Source: Sciurus carolinensis (taxonomy: Eukaryota > Chordata > Mammalia > Rodentia > Sciuridae). Taken from it: a stretch of DNA of 64,000 nt. How positions within the stretch are numbered: the first letter of the stretch is position 1; each line of letters starts with the position of its first letter. The notes under the pieces are model-generated. The model was given only the letters and a program-made list of their open reading frames with translations. It searched no databases and was not told the DNA's origin. A program made the position numbers and the translations under genes. This document shows, one piece after another, positions 12,301 to 23,914 of this stretch. The stretch is taken from NCBI RefSeq assembly GCF_902686445.1, contig NC_062228.1, forward strand, positions 68,366,648 through 68,430,647, written 5' to 3'.

Positions 12301-12553
12301 CATTATCTGAAATGAGGATGGATACTTCCGCTTTTTTGCTGAGTCCATGTGCATGGTATGTTTTTCCCCATCCTTTCACCTTTAGTCTATGGGTATCTCT
12401 TTCTATGAGGTGAGTCTCTTGCAGGCAACATATTGTTGGATCTTTCTTTTTAATCCATTCTGCCAGTCTATGTCTTTTGATTGATGAATTCCTGCCATTA
12501 ACATTCAGGGTTATTATTGAGATATGATTTGTATTCCTGGTCATTTGGTTCAT
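9323..12553 (-). pseudogene. L1 ORF2 (endonuclease and reverse transcriptase), frameshifted
   Basis: ORF2 encodes the enzyme that nicks target DNA and reverse-transcribes L1 RNA. The first open block (12553-11315, 412 codons) starts MNQMTRNTNHISIITLNVNG and is the endonuclease domain, with LQETH, ILGDFN and SDHN blocks that carry catalytic residues. The second (11234-9873, 453 codons) is the reverse transcriptase, with the active site FADD at 10448-10437. Further C-terminal pieces follow at 9860-9663 and 9626-9348. Frame changes near 11315-11234, 9870 and 9640 break the reading frame, and the extreme C terminus is absent. Confidence 0.92.
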
Positions 12554-12560
12554 TTTTAAA

Positions 12561-12586
12561 ATTTTATTTATTTATTTATTTATTTT
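12561..12586. repeat. (ATTT)n microsatellite
   Basis: About six ATTT units lie in the region between the L1 ORF1 and ORF2. On the L1 sense strand this reads as (AAAT)n. Confidence 0.8.
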
Positions 12587-12862
12587 GACACATCTTGGTT
12601 CCTCCTTTATTTGACAGTTCCTTTAGGATAATTCCTCCCTTTGCTGATTTGCTTAATTGTTTTTCATCTCTTCCTCATGAAATATTTTGCTGAGAATATT
12701 TTGTAATGCTGGCTTTCTTTTTGTAAATTCCTTTAGCTTTTATCATGGAATGATTTTATTTCATCGTCAAATTTGAAGGTAAGTTTTGCTGGGTATAAGA
12801 TTCTTGGTTGGCATCCATTTTTTTCAGAGCTTGAAAAATGTTTTTCCATGCCCTTCTAGCTT

Positions 12863-13630
12863 TTAGGGTCTGGATTGAAAATCTGCTGATATCCGTATTG
12901 GTTTCCCCCTGAATGTAATTTGGTTGTTTTCTCTCACAGCCTTTAAGATTCTGTCTTTATTTTGTATGTTAGGTATTTTCATTATAATGTGCCTTGGTGT
13001 GGGTCTGTTGTAATTTTTTGTATTTGGAGTCCTATAAGTCTCTTGGACTTGATTTTCCATTTCATTCTTCAGATTTGGGAAATTTTCTGATATTATTTCA
13101 TTGAATAGATTGTTCATTCCTTTGGTTTGTTTCTCTAAGCCTTCCTCAATCCCAATAATTCTCAAATTTGGCCTTTTCATGTTATCCCATAGTTCTTGGA
13201 GATTCTGTTCATGATTTCTTACCATCTTCTCTGTTTGTTCAACTTTGTTTTCGAGGTTACATATTTTGTCTTCAATATCTGAAGTTCTGTCTTCCAGGTG
13301 TTCTATCCTATTGGTTATGCTTTCTATGGAGTTCTTAATTTGGTTTATTGTTTCCTTCATTTCAAGGATTTCTGTTTGGTTTTTTTTCAATATCTCTAAC
13401 TCTTTATTGAAATGATCTTTTGCTTCCTGAATTTGCTCTGTTAACTGTCGATTGGTGCAATCATTCAATGCCTGCATTTTCTCTTTCATCTCATTTTTTG
13501 CTTCTCTGATCTTTTTCATTATGTACATTCTGAACTCCCTTTCTGTCATTTCTTCTGCCATGCTGTCATTGGATTTTATTGATGTAACATCTAGATTTGT
13601 TTGGGGCATTTTCTTCCCTTGTTTTCTCAT
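12863..13630 (-). pseudogene. L1 ORF1 (RNA-binding chaperone), C-terminally frameshifted
   Basis: The 255-codon frame starts MRKQGKKM and has the usual ORF1p layout. An acidic and basic N-terminal part is followed by a long heptad coiled coil (about residues 35-150) that makes ORF1p trimers. An RRM-like domain begins around LRIIGIEEG (about residue 155), and part of a C-terminal domain ends in SADFQSRP. A single-base frame change at about 12865 ends the frame. The residues expected next (LKARRAW) are readable in another frame just beyond, so the last roughly 45 codons are lost. The protein would coat L1 RNA. Confidence 0.9.
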
Positions 13631-14250
13631 ATTGTTCAGGAATCAGTGGGTCATTAAGATATTGCAGATTTCCTCTATTGACTTATAATATTCCTGAAGA
13701 TTGCTAGTATATCCCCTCTTATCCTTCAGTAGCCTGCAGTCTTGGAGGAAGTTGATAATGTGGAGCTCCACGAAGAAGCTGCCTCTCTAAGTGTGGTGCC
13801 CCTCAGGTGGGGTATATTCCCTGCTAGTGGGCAGAGGTGCCTCCACTTGTTGACCAATGGTCATCAAACAGGGAACTAGGCTGCAGGCTGAGGCAAGGCC
13901 TGTTTGTGCCTGTGTCTCTGGTTTTACCATCCCTGTGGGAAAACCTCACCCAGCAGGGAAGACTCACCCGGTAGGGACGTCTCGCTGGTCAGTTCCCCTC
14001 CTAGAGGTTCCCCTCAATCTACAACTACTGCCTGGGCTGGGCTGTCTTTCTCTGCAATGTTTCCCTGGGCCCAGACCTAACTCCTGGGCCTGGGAGCCTC
14101 ACCCTTTGCAGGCGAGTCTCCTTAGGCTGCCTCTCCCAGAGAATCTGCCCACAGTCCTGGAAACTTCGCTCCACCCCTTCATCCTGGGAGAGTCGGAGTA
14201 AGCCTCGGGCAGCGAGCCCATCAAGATCTTGGGATAAGCAGATTAGACCT
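13631..14250 (-). other. L1 5' UTR, 3' portion
   Basis: This GC-rich, CpG-containing block lies directly upstream of ORF1 on the minus strand and has no open frame of note. Position and composition match the 5' UTR of L1, which holds the element's promoter. The outer edge is approximate, and the very start of a 5' UTR (the AAGATGG...GGACTA motif) is not found at this end. Confidence 0.65.
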
Positions 14251-16334
14251 AAAACCAATATCTCCTCAGTGTCAAAGGAAGAATGTCAGAGCCTCATTCA
14301 GTACATCAAGGACAAAGAGGGGTGTGGTGGGTTTTACCTGGAGTATGGTCATCTGCTGAGGGAAAATCCTGTATTGGGGAGCTCTCCTCTGGGTACTGGA
14401 CTTGGAGAATATCCCCAACATGGAGGTACATCCACGTGGTGGACCTGGGGCACTGGGTATGTGGGTATCAGGACTCACCTGGAAGATGGCTTACCCAGAG
14501 GTTTGGACCTCTATTAGAAGCCAATAAAAACTCCCCAGTCAACATGGCAGGACTACTGGAGCCAGAATGTGTGCAGCTGAACTTGACCTGTGTGATGTTT
14601 TTAACTTTCTTCTGGAAGTTTATGCTCAAACCAGTCGTGTGTCAGATGAGTAGATATTTGTTCCACAGGATGTCCACCTTAGTTGATACCAGGACTCCAG
14701 AGTTCCTCCTTCTCCAGCCCTTAGGAGGTGGGGGCATGATAGAAAATGTATTAAGTTGAAACCTGTGGAAAGAAGAGACTCATTTAGAGAGGCATTTTCA
14801 GGTTAGATATTTGGGGACGAGGTAATGAGGATTGAAACCAGGGGCATCTTACCACTGTGCAACATCCCCTGTCCCGTTTTTTTACTTTAGACAGCATTTT
14901 GCTGACTTGTTGAGGCTGAATTTGAATACTGCAATCCTCCTGCCTCAGGTTCCCAAGGCAATGGGAATACAGGTGTGGACCCCCACACCTGGGTCAGTTT
15001 GGAATTTTGAAAGGACTTGTTTGAGGAAACCATGATATACCTTGGATGCGCAGGCTGTTTGGGACCTTTTGGAAAGTTGAGATGTGTGCTCAATTATCAG
15101 AATTGTTGTCCACAACTGTCAAGGATGACAGTACTGGGGTGTTCTGGTCGTGTACTCTCTGCAGATGTACACACTTGTGTTTCCATGTGTATTTTTGTGT
15201 CTGTGAAAAAGAGACTCCCACAGTCCTTTTTCTTTTGGGGGTATTTCAGATGTTGTCCCATCAGTTTATAATAAAGAATGTAGGTCTACTTTTTGGTTGG
15301 ATGCATCCAAACCTAGAATCCCTGCCTGGAATTTGTCAAGTCTTTTGTTGCTTGGTTCCCCTGTGACTAGTGACCTGCTGGCTGGGGGTGGGAAGTAGCA
15401 CTCTTCTACCAAGCTCTGTCATGTATGAGGTTAGCAACCCCAAGTTCTCATTGCTGTTCACCCAGCTAATCTCAGGGGAATTCGTAGCTAGATAAGGTGT
15501 CTTGGGACAGGTTTGACCTCCCACAAACCATGGCAATGGGCAAGAAACTGAGACCGGGCAGGCCAGCCACTCCAGAGGTGTGAGTCTAAAGGTGCTCCCT
15601 GTGATGCTGCACTTGTGGGCATCTTGACATGACTTACAGCCCTGCAGGGAGCTTGGATTCAGGGTCACAGGCTCAGGTTTCATGGGACACTCTGTTCTCC
15701 AGACTCCTGTGTTGTGGCCAGGGATGACTATTTCCATGGTGTGTAACATGAGGCCAACTGATAAAGAAGAGCATTTCACATCGGTTAAAGGAATCATCCA
15801 AAAACAAGACAATGATTTTAAATATTTGTGCCTCAAACTTTGGTATAACTATCTACATAAATGAAGATGTTTCCCTCAACAGTGGCCATCACCAGTGGCC
15901 AGAGCCTTCAGAAGAAGGTTCAGGGGTAACTGACAGGTGCCTATTGAATTTAGTTAAGGCAGATTTTAGAGTCACATTGGAGGGAGCCCTGTGAAGCTAG
16001 GTTGCTTTGTAGGCAGTGACATCATTGAAATCATGTCTAAACACTTAATAAGGAATATGTTGCCACCAGAACCCAAAAGGAATGGAAAGATGCTGTACCT
16101 GTGTGCCTTGAGGAGCATGTGGACACACCTCCTTGGAGGATGGCAGTGGCATTCTTGATGTTCCTCAGTGGAGTCCTAAGGGAGTTGGGCTGCAGGACAG
16201 AAACTGTCCAAACAAACCCTGGACAGAGCCCAGAGTTCACAGAGCTGGAACACACTTACTGGTGTCGATTGGGCATATCATTGACCATGATCACTCCTGA
16301 GCTCAGGAAAGCAGTCATCACTGTTCTCTTTTGA
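14251..16334. other. Unrecognised non-coding stretch outside the duplication
   Basis: Apart from the SINE at 14812-14993 I see no gene or repeat I can name. Short open frames here have no recognisable protein character. Confidence 0.5.
14812..14993 (-). repeat. Composite B1-like plus ID-like SINE
   Basis: On the minus strand a B1/Alu-like part (complement of CCTCCTGCCTCAGGTTCCCA and a bipartite GTGTGG block) is followed by a T-rich join and an ID-like tRNA-derived part (complement of ATTGAAACCAGGGGCATC). Composite SINEs of this kind are characteristic of squirrel-family genomes as I know them. Confidence 0.75.
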
Positions 16335-16787
16335 AATAAGCAGGACTCCAAGGCGCACCTGCACCTGTCCTGCCTTTTTCTCCCTATTTTTCTGGCCTTG
16401 AAACCACCTGAAGTATCAGTCTTTCTCTGTTCGTAGGAGTTGGGCACCTGCAGTCATGGTTTCCAGTGTCTGCCTACGAGAGGGAGGAAGCCAGGAGCAT
16501 CTGGCCAGTAGTTTGTCCCTGGGATTCTCCTGGGGAGAATCTCCATGGGACAGCACATTTTCTCCTCTGGATATTTTTAGAAGAGATGTATCTCTATGGA
16601 GGCAGGGTTCTGAGGCTTCCCCCACCCTGGTCTTTTCAGATAAGCTCCTGGTTGCTCAGTTAATATCTGCCCCTGGCAGGACCTCCCTTCTTAGGGCTTC
16701 TCAACCTTCCTGTTGCAGTTAATTGGCTTACAAGTAAAAACTTTTACTGTTGTGAATTAGGGGGTAGTTTACGAATACACAAGTGGA

Positions 16788-16903
16788 GGGGCTGGAGCTA
16801 TAGCTCAGTGGCAGAGTGCTTACCTAGCATGTGTGAGGCACTGGGTTTAATCCTCAGCACCACATATAAATAAATAACTAGAAAAAATATTTTTAAAAAA
16901 GAA
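16788..16903 (+). repeat. ID-type SINE (tRNA-derived)
   Basis: GGGGCTGG is followed by a polymerase III A-box-like TAGCTCAGTGGCAGAGTG and a B-box-like GGTTTAATCCTC, ending CAGCACCACAT with an A-rich tail. The same insertion sits at 52772 in the second duplication copy. Confidence 0.9.
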
Positions 16904-19774
16904 TAGAGATATGGAAAGCTTCAGCCAGAATCTGTTCCCAGCCATGGCTCTGCATCCTCTTCTGCACAGGTTATGGCTTGACCAGAATGGAGAGAACCCG
17001 ATGGCCTCACTCTTCATCGCCAATGGAGGCCTGCATTCTCTCTTCCTCCCTTCTTCCCATTTCTGCCATATTTTATGGTCCTGTGCTCGGCTGACCTCTG
17101 AGATCTCAACATTGCTCTGGGACATACACCTAGGACACATCTCCCTGTCTGCCTCTGTGGCTTTGGACCTACAGGTTCACCCCTACGCAGGGTCCTGTGA
17201 GTCTACCCTGCTTCTGTAATGCTGCTTCTTAGAGAGTCCCTGCTTGACCAAGTAGGCCAAGCTCGCCACCCTCCTCTACATTGCATTTTTCCCTGTAAAA
17301 TCTAATTTTAGTGGAGAAAGAAATCCTGTGAAGTTCATAAGATGCCCTTCTGAAATATGTGATCATTCTTGATATCAAAAGGGAACCCTTATCCCATACC
17401 ACACCAAGTGTTGTCTGATCACCCTGCGGTGTTGTCCATAAAGAGAAGGGTGCAACAGCTCTGCTTCCTGGTGCCATGTCCTGAGCTGCTTCCCTCTGCC
17501 ACACCCTTCCATATAATGCCCTGCCTCACTCGGGTCCAGAACTATGGAGTCAGCTGACCATGGACTGAACCTATGACTCCTAACAGAGTCTTCCAAGAGC
17601 CCACAGTGGAGTGAACGTGGGCATATACAGACCAGTGAGCACACAGGAGACCCAAACACGTGTGTGCATGAACACAAGGAGAAATGCCCTCAGGAAGTCA
17701 GAAGGAAACTGTTTCTGTAGGGAGGCAGAAGGGAGGAGCTGGGGCACAGACTTCATGGATCAAAGGCAGATGACCAGAAGAGCAAGGACTGTAAAAATGA
17801 GTCAAAATGGAAGTAACACAGCTCAAGGCTTCTGGGGCCCATGGTCAAGGCAGTTCATTAGCAGGTGGTTTCCTCTGAAGTTCAGGGAAGAGCAGATGCA
17901 GGAGGGTCTCTCCAGGCACTGAGTTGGGGTTGAAGAGCCAGAACTGCACCTGCCCTGGACCCACAAATTCTCCCCCATTTACCAATGTAGAGTTTAACTG
18001 GAAGTGGTAGCCAAAGTATTTTAACTGTGGTTGTGGTTTGATTTCATCTGTTTGATGACTTGATGGAGTTGGCCACCTTTGCCTTGGAGTACTGAGGATC
18101 TCATGCAGGATCCACCTTAGGAGGTATATCTCACTTCCAGAATGACCACACACTGCACACTGATGATCTGGCTAGCCATGGACCACAGAGGACTGTGTTC
18201 TACAAGCTATGTCACCTACTGACACCACAGACCTTATGACCAAATTGCCTGAGGGCACATGTGTTGGACCGATTGGTTGTCACGTGAGGAATGACTGCAC
18301 GTTAACTGAAATCCTGATCATGCCATTGAGGGTCTCTAAGTCGGCCTTGGACTAAGTTTACTTATTTTTTTCCTATAACTGGGAAGGGATGGGGACAGTC
18401 CAGGTTGACAGCAGAGAACATGCCTGCTCATTCTAGTACAAGTTCATTTAGAACTCATCAAATTGGATCAGAGGCATGAGGTCACATGGGTGGTGTGTCA
18501 AACACTGTCAGAGTGAGTGAGGAGCTCTTCAAACCTGACACCTCCTCACCTGAATCATGCAGTAGGGGCACCGAAGTTGGTGGCATGTGGTGGCACATGC
18601 TGACCCGCAGCTCAATCCAGCATCTGGTGAGCCTGTCAGGCCAGCTCCAGGCTCCTGACCCTGTCCCAGGATCAGCTCCACAGCAGCTCACTGCCTGCTC
18701 TGTGCTGGAGAGGAGCGGAGCACCTACCTTGCAGCTGGAGGTCACAGGCTCAATCCCACACCACACACAGTCGCCTGTCTGCTGTCCCAGTGGTGGACAA
18801 GTCCGCTGACCTCATCTGACCCCTGCAGTGCTGCTCGTGCCTCTGAACCAACACCAGTCTTTGCTTACAGCTCTGCCTTTTGAAACCCTACAGCCTGGTG
18901 TACCCATCCCAGGCCTCCAGTAAACCCTACATCCATGTGTGCACATGTGTGTTCATAGTCCTCTGCTCGCCTTCTGTGAGAGTCTTTCTAAACATCCACC
19001 ACATCCCTGGGCCTTGGCTTCTGCACCTGTCTTCTTACATCTGCTGGCAGCCTTTGCTCTTTGATTTTGACAGAGCTCAGGACTGCACTCCATTCCTCTG
19101 CTTTCACAGATGAGCTCTGTCCTCGTGCAGAGTGCCACTGCAGTTACAGGTGAAGTGACAGTCACTTCCAGCAAGGGGGAGAGGTCACAGATCCCATGCT
19201 TTATCCTGAGGTTCGCTTGCTTGGCAGACACTGCTGGCCAGCCTCTGCCTGCTGTCCTGCCAGCAAGTACCCACTGGGTGAGCCGCTCTGCTTTCAAGTT
19301 AGTGACCTTCTCACCAGTGATTTGCACCCAGAAAATTCAGAAGGAACTCTTCTCTGCAAAGCATTTCTGCTTTGGGGGCTGGAACAGCACACAATGTTCA
19401 TTGGCTGGAGAACCCCTGTCCCCTCCTGCCACTCAGCATCTCCCTCTGTCCTCCAGGTTGCCCTCTGTGTAATCTACCCCTCCTCCCTGACTCCTGCTGA
19501 ACCAAACACCAGTCACCTCTCTAGCTTAAAGCCACACTCATGAATGCACCAGTGAAAGTCCACACCAAGTACGACCCATGAATGGAATCCTGATTAGAGC
19601 AAGCATTACTCCATCTATGAATTTGTCCAAGTACACACTACTATCATGTAGGTCTGAAAGAACAAAGGCATCAGTATTCAGTTAAGATATTGATAAAATA
19701 TTCACAATGTTTAATTTTAATTTTCTTACAATGGCAGAATTGATCCTAAAAGAGGAATTATTTTCTATTTTATA

Positions 19775-19950
19775 GGTACTGGGGACTGAACTGTGGGGTG
19801 CTCTGCCACTGAGCTCCCTCCCTAGATATTTTTATTTTTTACTTTGAGACAGGGTCTCAAAAGTTGCAGAGTCTGGACCCTAACTGGTAATCCTCCTTCC
19901 TCAGACTACAGAGTGGGGATCTCAGATGGGCACCACTACTCCCAGCTCCC
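19775..19950 (-). repeat. Composite B1-like plus ID-like SINE
   Basis: The plus strand reads GGTACTGGGGACTGAACTGT, then a T-rich link, then GAGACAGGGTCTC and a CCTCCTTCCTCAG block, which is the complement of an ID-like part joined to a 7SL-derived part. The duplicate is at about 55775-55951. Confidence 0.8.
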
Positions 19951-19959
19951 AGTCTGTTT

Positions 19960-21110
19960 CTAGGACACTAGTGCGAGTTTTGTTCCCTGGATCTGTTTTG
20001 TGACATCGGGTATTGCAGTTCCTCCATCATTGCCCTTTTAGTTCAAGAGTGTTTCAGCTATTTGAGTCTTTATGTTTTGTCTGACTGTTAGGATTTTCTT
20101 TTCAGTTCTCTGAAGCATTTCCTTGGTATTTTGATGGAGATTGCATTGAATCCCTGTATTGTTTTGGGCGCATGATCATTTTAACAGTATTGATTGTGCC
20201 TATGATCATGTATGGTCTTTCTGTCCTCTAGTAAAGAAGGGCAGAAACTTTTATTCAGCTCTTCCTCCAACACAGGATAATATACTGAACACATAAAGAA
20301 CTAAAAACACATCACCAATAAAATTTAAATCAACCAATGGGAAAACAACCTGAAAGCATTTCTCAAAAGACATATCAAAGGCAATAATCACATGAGAAAT
20401 AGTCAATATATTTAGCCAACAGGAAAATGGAAATTAAAACTATATTGAGATTCCATCCCACCCCAGTCGGAATGGCAGCTATCAAGATTACAGAGAACAA
20501 TAATTGTTGGTGAGATGAGGAGTTTGTGGAAATGTAAATGAATGCACCCATACTGAAATCAGTGTGGAGGTTCCTCAAATATTAAGCAAAACATCCACAT
20601 GATCAGCTAAGCACTGCTAGGCGTGTACCCGAAGTACTAAAATCAAAATGCCATGAAGACACGAGCACACCTGTGTCCAGTGTGTCACAATTCACAGTTG
20701 CTGAGTCATGGACTCAGTCCAAGGTCCCATCAGCACATGAGTGGATTAAGGAGTTTTGTAACAAAAACACAATGGACTATTATTTTCTCATAAATAATAA
20801 GAAAATCATGTTATTTTCAGCACGATGGTGGAATTGAATATCATCACATTAAGTAAAATAAGTGAGACTCACAAAGACATGTTTCCCACATTTTCCCTCA
20901 TGGGGAGTCTAGAGAGGGGGAAAGTTAACATGAATGTAACAGGGAGAATATTAAAGAAGAGGAAGGGAATCCGAATCTGGGAAGGGAAAACTCATGGAGG
21001 GTAACAGGGGTGGATATGGTCCACATATGCACCAGTGTGTGGCATGAAACCCATTATTCTCTGTGATTAAAGTGTATTAATAAGAAACAAACATGTACTT
21101 TTCATCACAG
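19960..21110. mobile_element. L1 fragment with inverted 5' part
   Basis: 19960-20235 is L1 ORF2 reverse-transcriptase sequence on the minus strand (compare TTGCATTGAAT and ATTTTAACAGTATTGATT with 10060-10130). From about 20255 to 21110 the sequence is the C-terminal part of ORF2 and 3' UTR on the plus strand (for example TTCCATCCCACCCCAGTCGG and GGAGGTTCCTCAAA). A 5' segment inverted relative to the 3' segment is what twin priming produces. The copy is old and has no open frames. It is shared with 55960-57112. Confidence 0.78.
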
Positions 21111-22888
21111 ACATTTAAAAACAACCACTAGACAGCAAAAGTCACAGTAAGTTCCAAACTCTCATCCTGGGGTCATTTTCTAACTCAATATTTTTCTGGA
21201 AAGCTGAGGACCCGGAAGGTAGCAGACCCAGGTTCAAAGTCCTGACCATGGGAAAGGAGGGGACATGAGAATGACTCAGCAAGGAAGGAGAGCAGGGATC
21301 TTGCACAGATACAGGTGCTCCACCCAGATCATGTCTCTCTGAAACCAGTGCCTGGGCACCATGGACTGGCACAGCATGGTGGCCAACTACCTGAACACCT
21401 TTGTTCATCCAAGGGAGTCTGGGATGTGCCAGGTCACTTGGTAGGCAGGCTAGGTAGCAGTGCTGACCAGGTGGTACTGGCAACAGGGCCCCATTACTAG
21501 GGCAGTTAGTGCTGTTTCTTGTAAGTGGTGACCACATGACTCCTCGGCTGGGCGACCTTGAGAAGAGCTGGTACTGGTCTCTCTGTGTGTCTGGTGGAAC
21601 CCATGGTGGCAGTGCCAATCCTGGGCTCGCATTCTTCTTCCCTGCAGAGCCAATCCCTTTCCTGGCACAGATACCCAGATTCACTGCATCTGCTCGAGTC
21701 AATCTCCAAGGTTCTGGTGCTTCAGGCCTTTGAGTCTCTCACCTGGGCTACCTGATCTCTATCCTGGGACCGTCAGGATTGCGTTTGCATTTCTGTGCAT
21801 CCTTAGTGACCTTCCTGCTTCCATCTGATCTTAATAACTCGTCTTTTTTTTCCTTTGATGAGTTTAGAGTTTTGTCCATTTTCTGGATCCTTCCAAACAT
21901 CTGACATTCCCTTCTACTGACGATCTATGTTGATTTTCCTTCCACATTTCCTGTGACTTTTCTCTTTCCTTCCTAATTCAGGCTCGGGTTCAGTTAGCTC
22001 TTCTTTTTCTAGCTCCCTATGGTGGACTGACAGCAGGTTAACTTGACTTCTGTACTCATTTTTACCTCGGCTGCAGCAGATTCAAACTTCCTTCTGATCA
22101 CTACCTTCAAGTTTCCCCCACACTTGAATGTGTTGCATTTCTGTCTTTGTCTCAAAAGACAATCATCTCACGCTGCTGCCAACTATCGCATCCTAATTGG
22201 AAAAACACTCATGAGAGCAGCTGACAGGGTCACAGCTCTGAGCCTGCCAATGGCCATCAGAAGCTGCATGGGTTCTGTGACACCAGAGTGCAGTGTCCTT
22301 TCCAGGGATATGGCTGCAGGGTAACTGGTAAATCCAGGGCTACTGTCTGCATGTGAAATTGAGGGCATCACAAAAAGCACATTGTGCAGAGGACTGAGAG
22401 ATGCCAATCAAGGATTTATTATAAATCAGGAACTGAGGTGGGGAAGCATTTACTCAGGGTGTACAGTGTAAATGTGCAGGCAGGTTTTAGGGAAGTTTGA
22501 GAGAGATTCTGAGGTAAGAATGTGAAGATGAATCCCAGGACACCCTGTGCTGGAAACTCAGCCACATTGAAAGTCATTTGTCTTGAAAATCTGCTTCCTT
22601 TTCTTTCTGAGAGAACTGAAACAGGCCCTACTTACAGAAAAAGAGATTTAGATAGATGTCATGGTGTGGACATGCACAGCAGGTCACTGGAAGGCTCCCA
22701 GGCCAGGGTGGGTGTGGAACAAGGTGGATAGGAATCACCACTCTCTCTCTAGCTCTGGTTCAGAAGGGACTCACCAGGTCCCTTCTCATCTGCCCAGCTG
22801 TCATGCTGAGGCTCAGACCCTGGGAAACAGATTTGGGTTCCTGGCAGTTGGAGGAAGATGTGAGGAACAGTCAGGAGAGGAGACAGGC
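21111..22888. other. Unrecognised non-coding stretch, copy 1
   Basis: No gene or nameable repeat is seen. The stretch is well matched in the second copy and lies downstream of the V1R gene on its strand. Confidence 0.5.
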
Positions 22889-22894
22889 TTTATT
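22889..22894 (-). terminator. Candidate polyadenylation signal downstream of V1R copy 1
   Basis: The plus strand reads TTTATT, giving AATAAA on the V1R strand, about 1.0 kb past the V1R stop codon. The motif is conserved at 58884-58889 in the duplicate. Use as a real 3' end is inferred only. Confidence 0.35.
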
Positions 22895-22904
22895 TGGAGG
22901 CAAC

Positions 22905-23110
22905 TCCAACCCCAGACCAACCTCAGGCCAGACCCAGAACGACCACCAATCCCCACCCCAGCTCTATCCACAGACTATCCCTGGTGCCAGCCCAACCCCA
23001 GCCCAGCCCAGGCCCAGGCCCAATTCTGCCCCAGATCAAGTCCAGCACCGTCCAGATCCGGCCACAGCCCTGCCCCAGTCCCAGTTTCAGCCGCAGCCCC
23101 GTCCCATCCA
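22905..23110. repeat. CCAGCC-rich imperfect hexanucleotide array, copy 1
   Basis: Runs such as CCAGCCCAACCCCAGCCCAG and CAGGCCCAGGCCC form an imperfect tandem array. The V1R-sense strand is therefore rich in GGG and GGGG runs separated by one to a few bases. The open frames across it are proline/glutamine-rich and have no domain. Confidence 0.75.
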
Positions 23111-23914
23111 AAGTTCTGGCCACCAGATACTCCCTTCCCTGGAGGCCATAATTTGATTCATGTATGACTTCATGCTGGCCCCTTTCAAGAGCCCATAACC
23201 CTCTGCTGCTGCTCCACTCCATACCCAGCCTCGCCTGAACCCGTCTCTCCAAGGACTGGGTCTGAAGTCTGCCAGCACTTCCTGTCTGACCACTTTCTCC
23301 CCTACAACTCTGACCATTGTTAGGTCCCAGTTGTACTAAATATGACTCAGCAAGTTCACTCCATCCTGACACGGTGTTCTTCTGACTGAGTTCTGCCTGG
23401 CCCTTGGGATGGAGGAACACAGTCTCTCATCTTACAATAAATCCCGTGCAGTATCCAACACTGGCATGTCTTCAGGCTTCCTAGGCCACTCTGTTCCTTC
23501 CACATCATCTCCAGTACCACTTCTTCCTGTTTCCTGTGGGGCCTGGCAGTCTGTCCCACCTCTTGGTCACTGATCTAGAAGCAGGCCCATTCTGGTTAAC
23601 CTGTGACTACAGAGGAGACCTTTGGTGGACACCCCAGCGCATGGAAGCTCACCACAACTGCTACCATCCTTTTAGCCCCAGAACTTGGATCTCTAGCACT
23701 GTGATGTTCATTCTCCAAAGAGACCATGGAGAGAAATTGCATCAGTGTCTGCATTATGACTCAGGCACTGCCAGGATCCCAGACTCCTTCACAACCAGTG
23801 ATGGATGGGACCTTCTGCAACGGGCACATGTCCTGAGGAGCTCTTGCTGGGAATATGACACCATCCAGCAACCAAAAGAAACAAGAAATGGAAGGTGGTC
23901 AGGAAGCATAACAC

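Larger units (their letters stand above)
9323..14250 (-). mobile_element. L1 element: ORF2, ORF1 and part of the 5' UTR
   Basis: Read on the minus strand from 14250 downward, the order is a GC-rich 5' UTR portion, ORF1 (13630-12863), a 309-bp inter-ORF gap containing an (ATTT)n run, and ORF2 (12553 down to 9323). The 3' end of ORF2, the 3' UTR and the poly(A) tail are missing, because the sequence switches at 9322 to a plus-strand L1 5' UTR piece. The right end is placed by eye at about 14250. Confidence 0.88.

Noticed and set aside
16788..16865. tRNA gene, because of clear A- and B-box-like motifs
   Set aside because: The sequence has no tRNA cloverleaf end and carries an A-rich tail. It is an ID SINE derived from a tRNA; the same holds for 31019-31112 and 52772-52850.
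17845..19327. Moderate open frames found in both duplication copies
   Set aside because: Being in both copies only reflects about 95% identity. Lengths change between copies and no protein features are seen.
22656..23167. 166-168-codon Pro/Gln-rich open frames
   Set aside because: They are produced by the CCAGCC-rich array. Two overlapping frames are equally open and no domain is seen.
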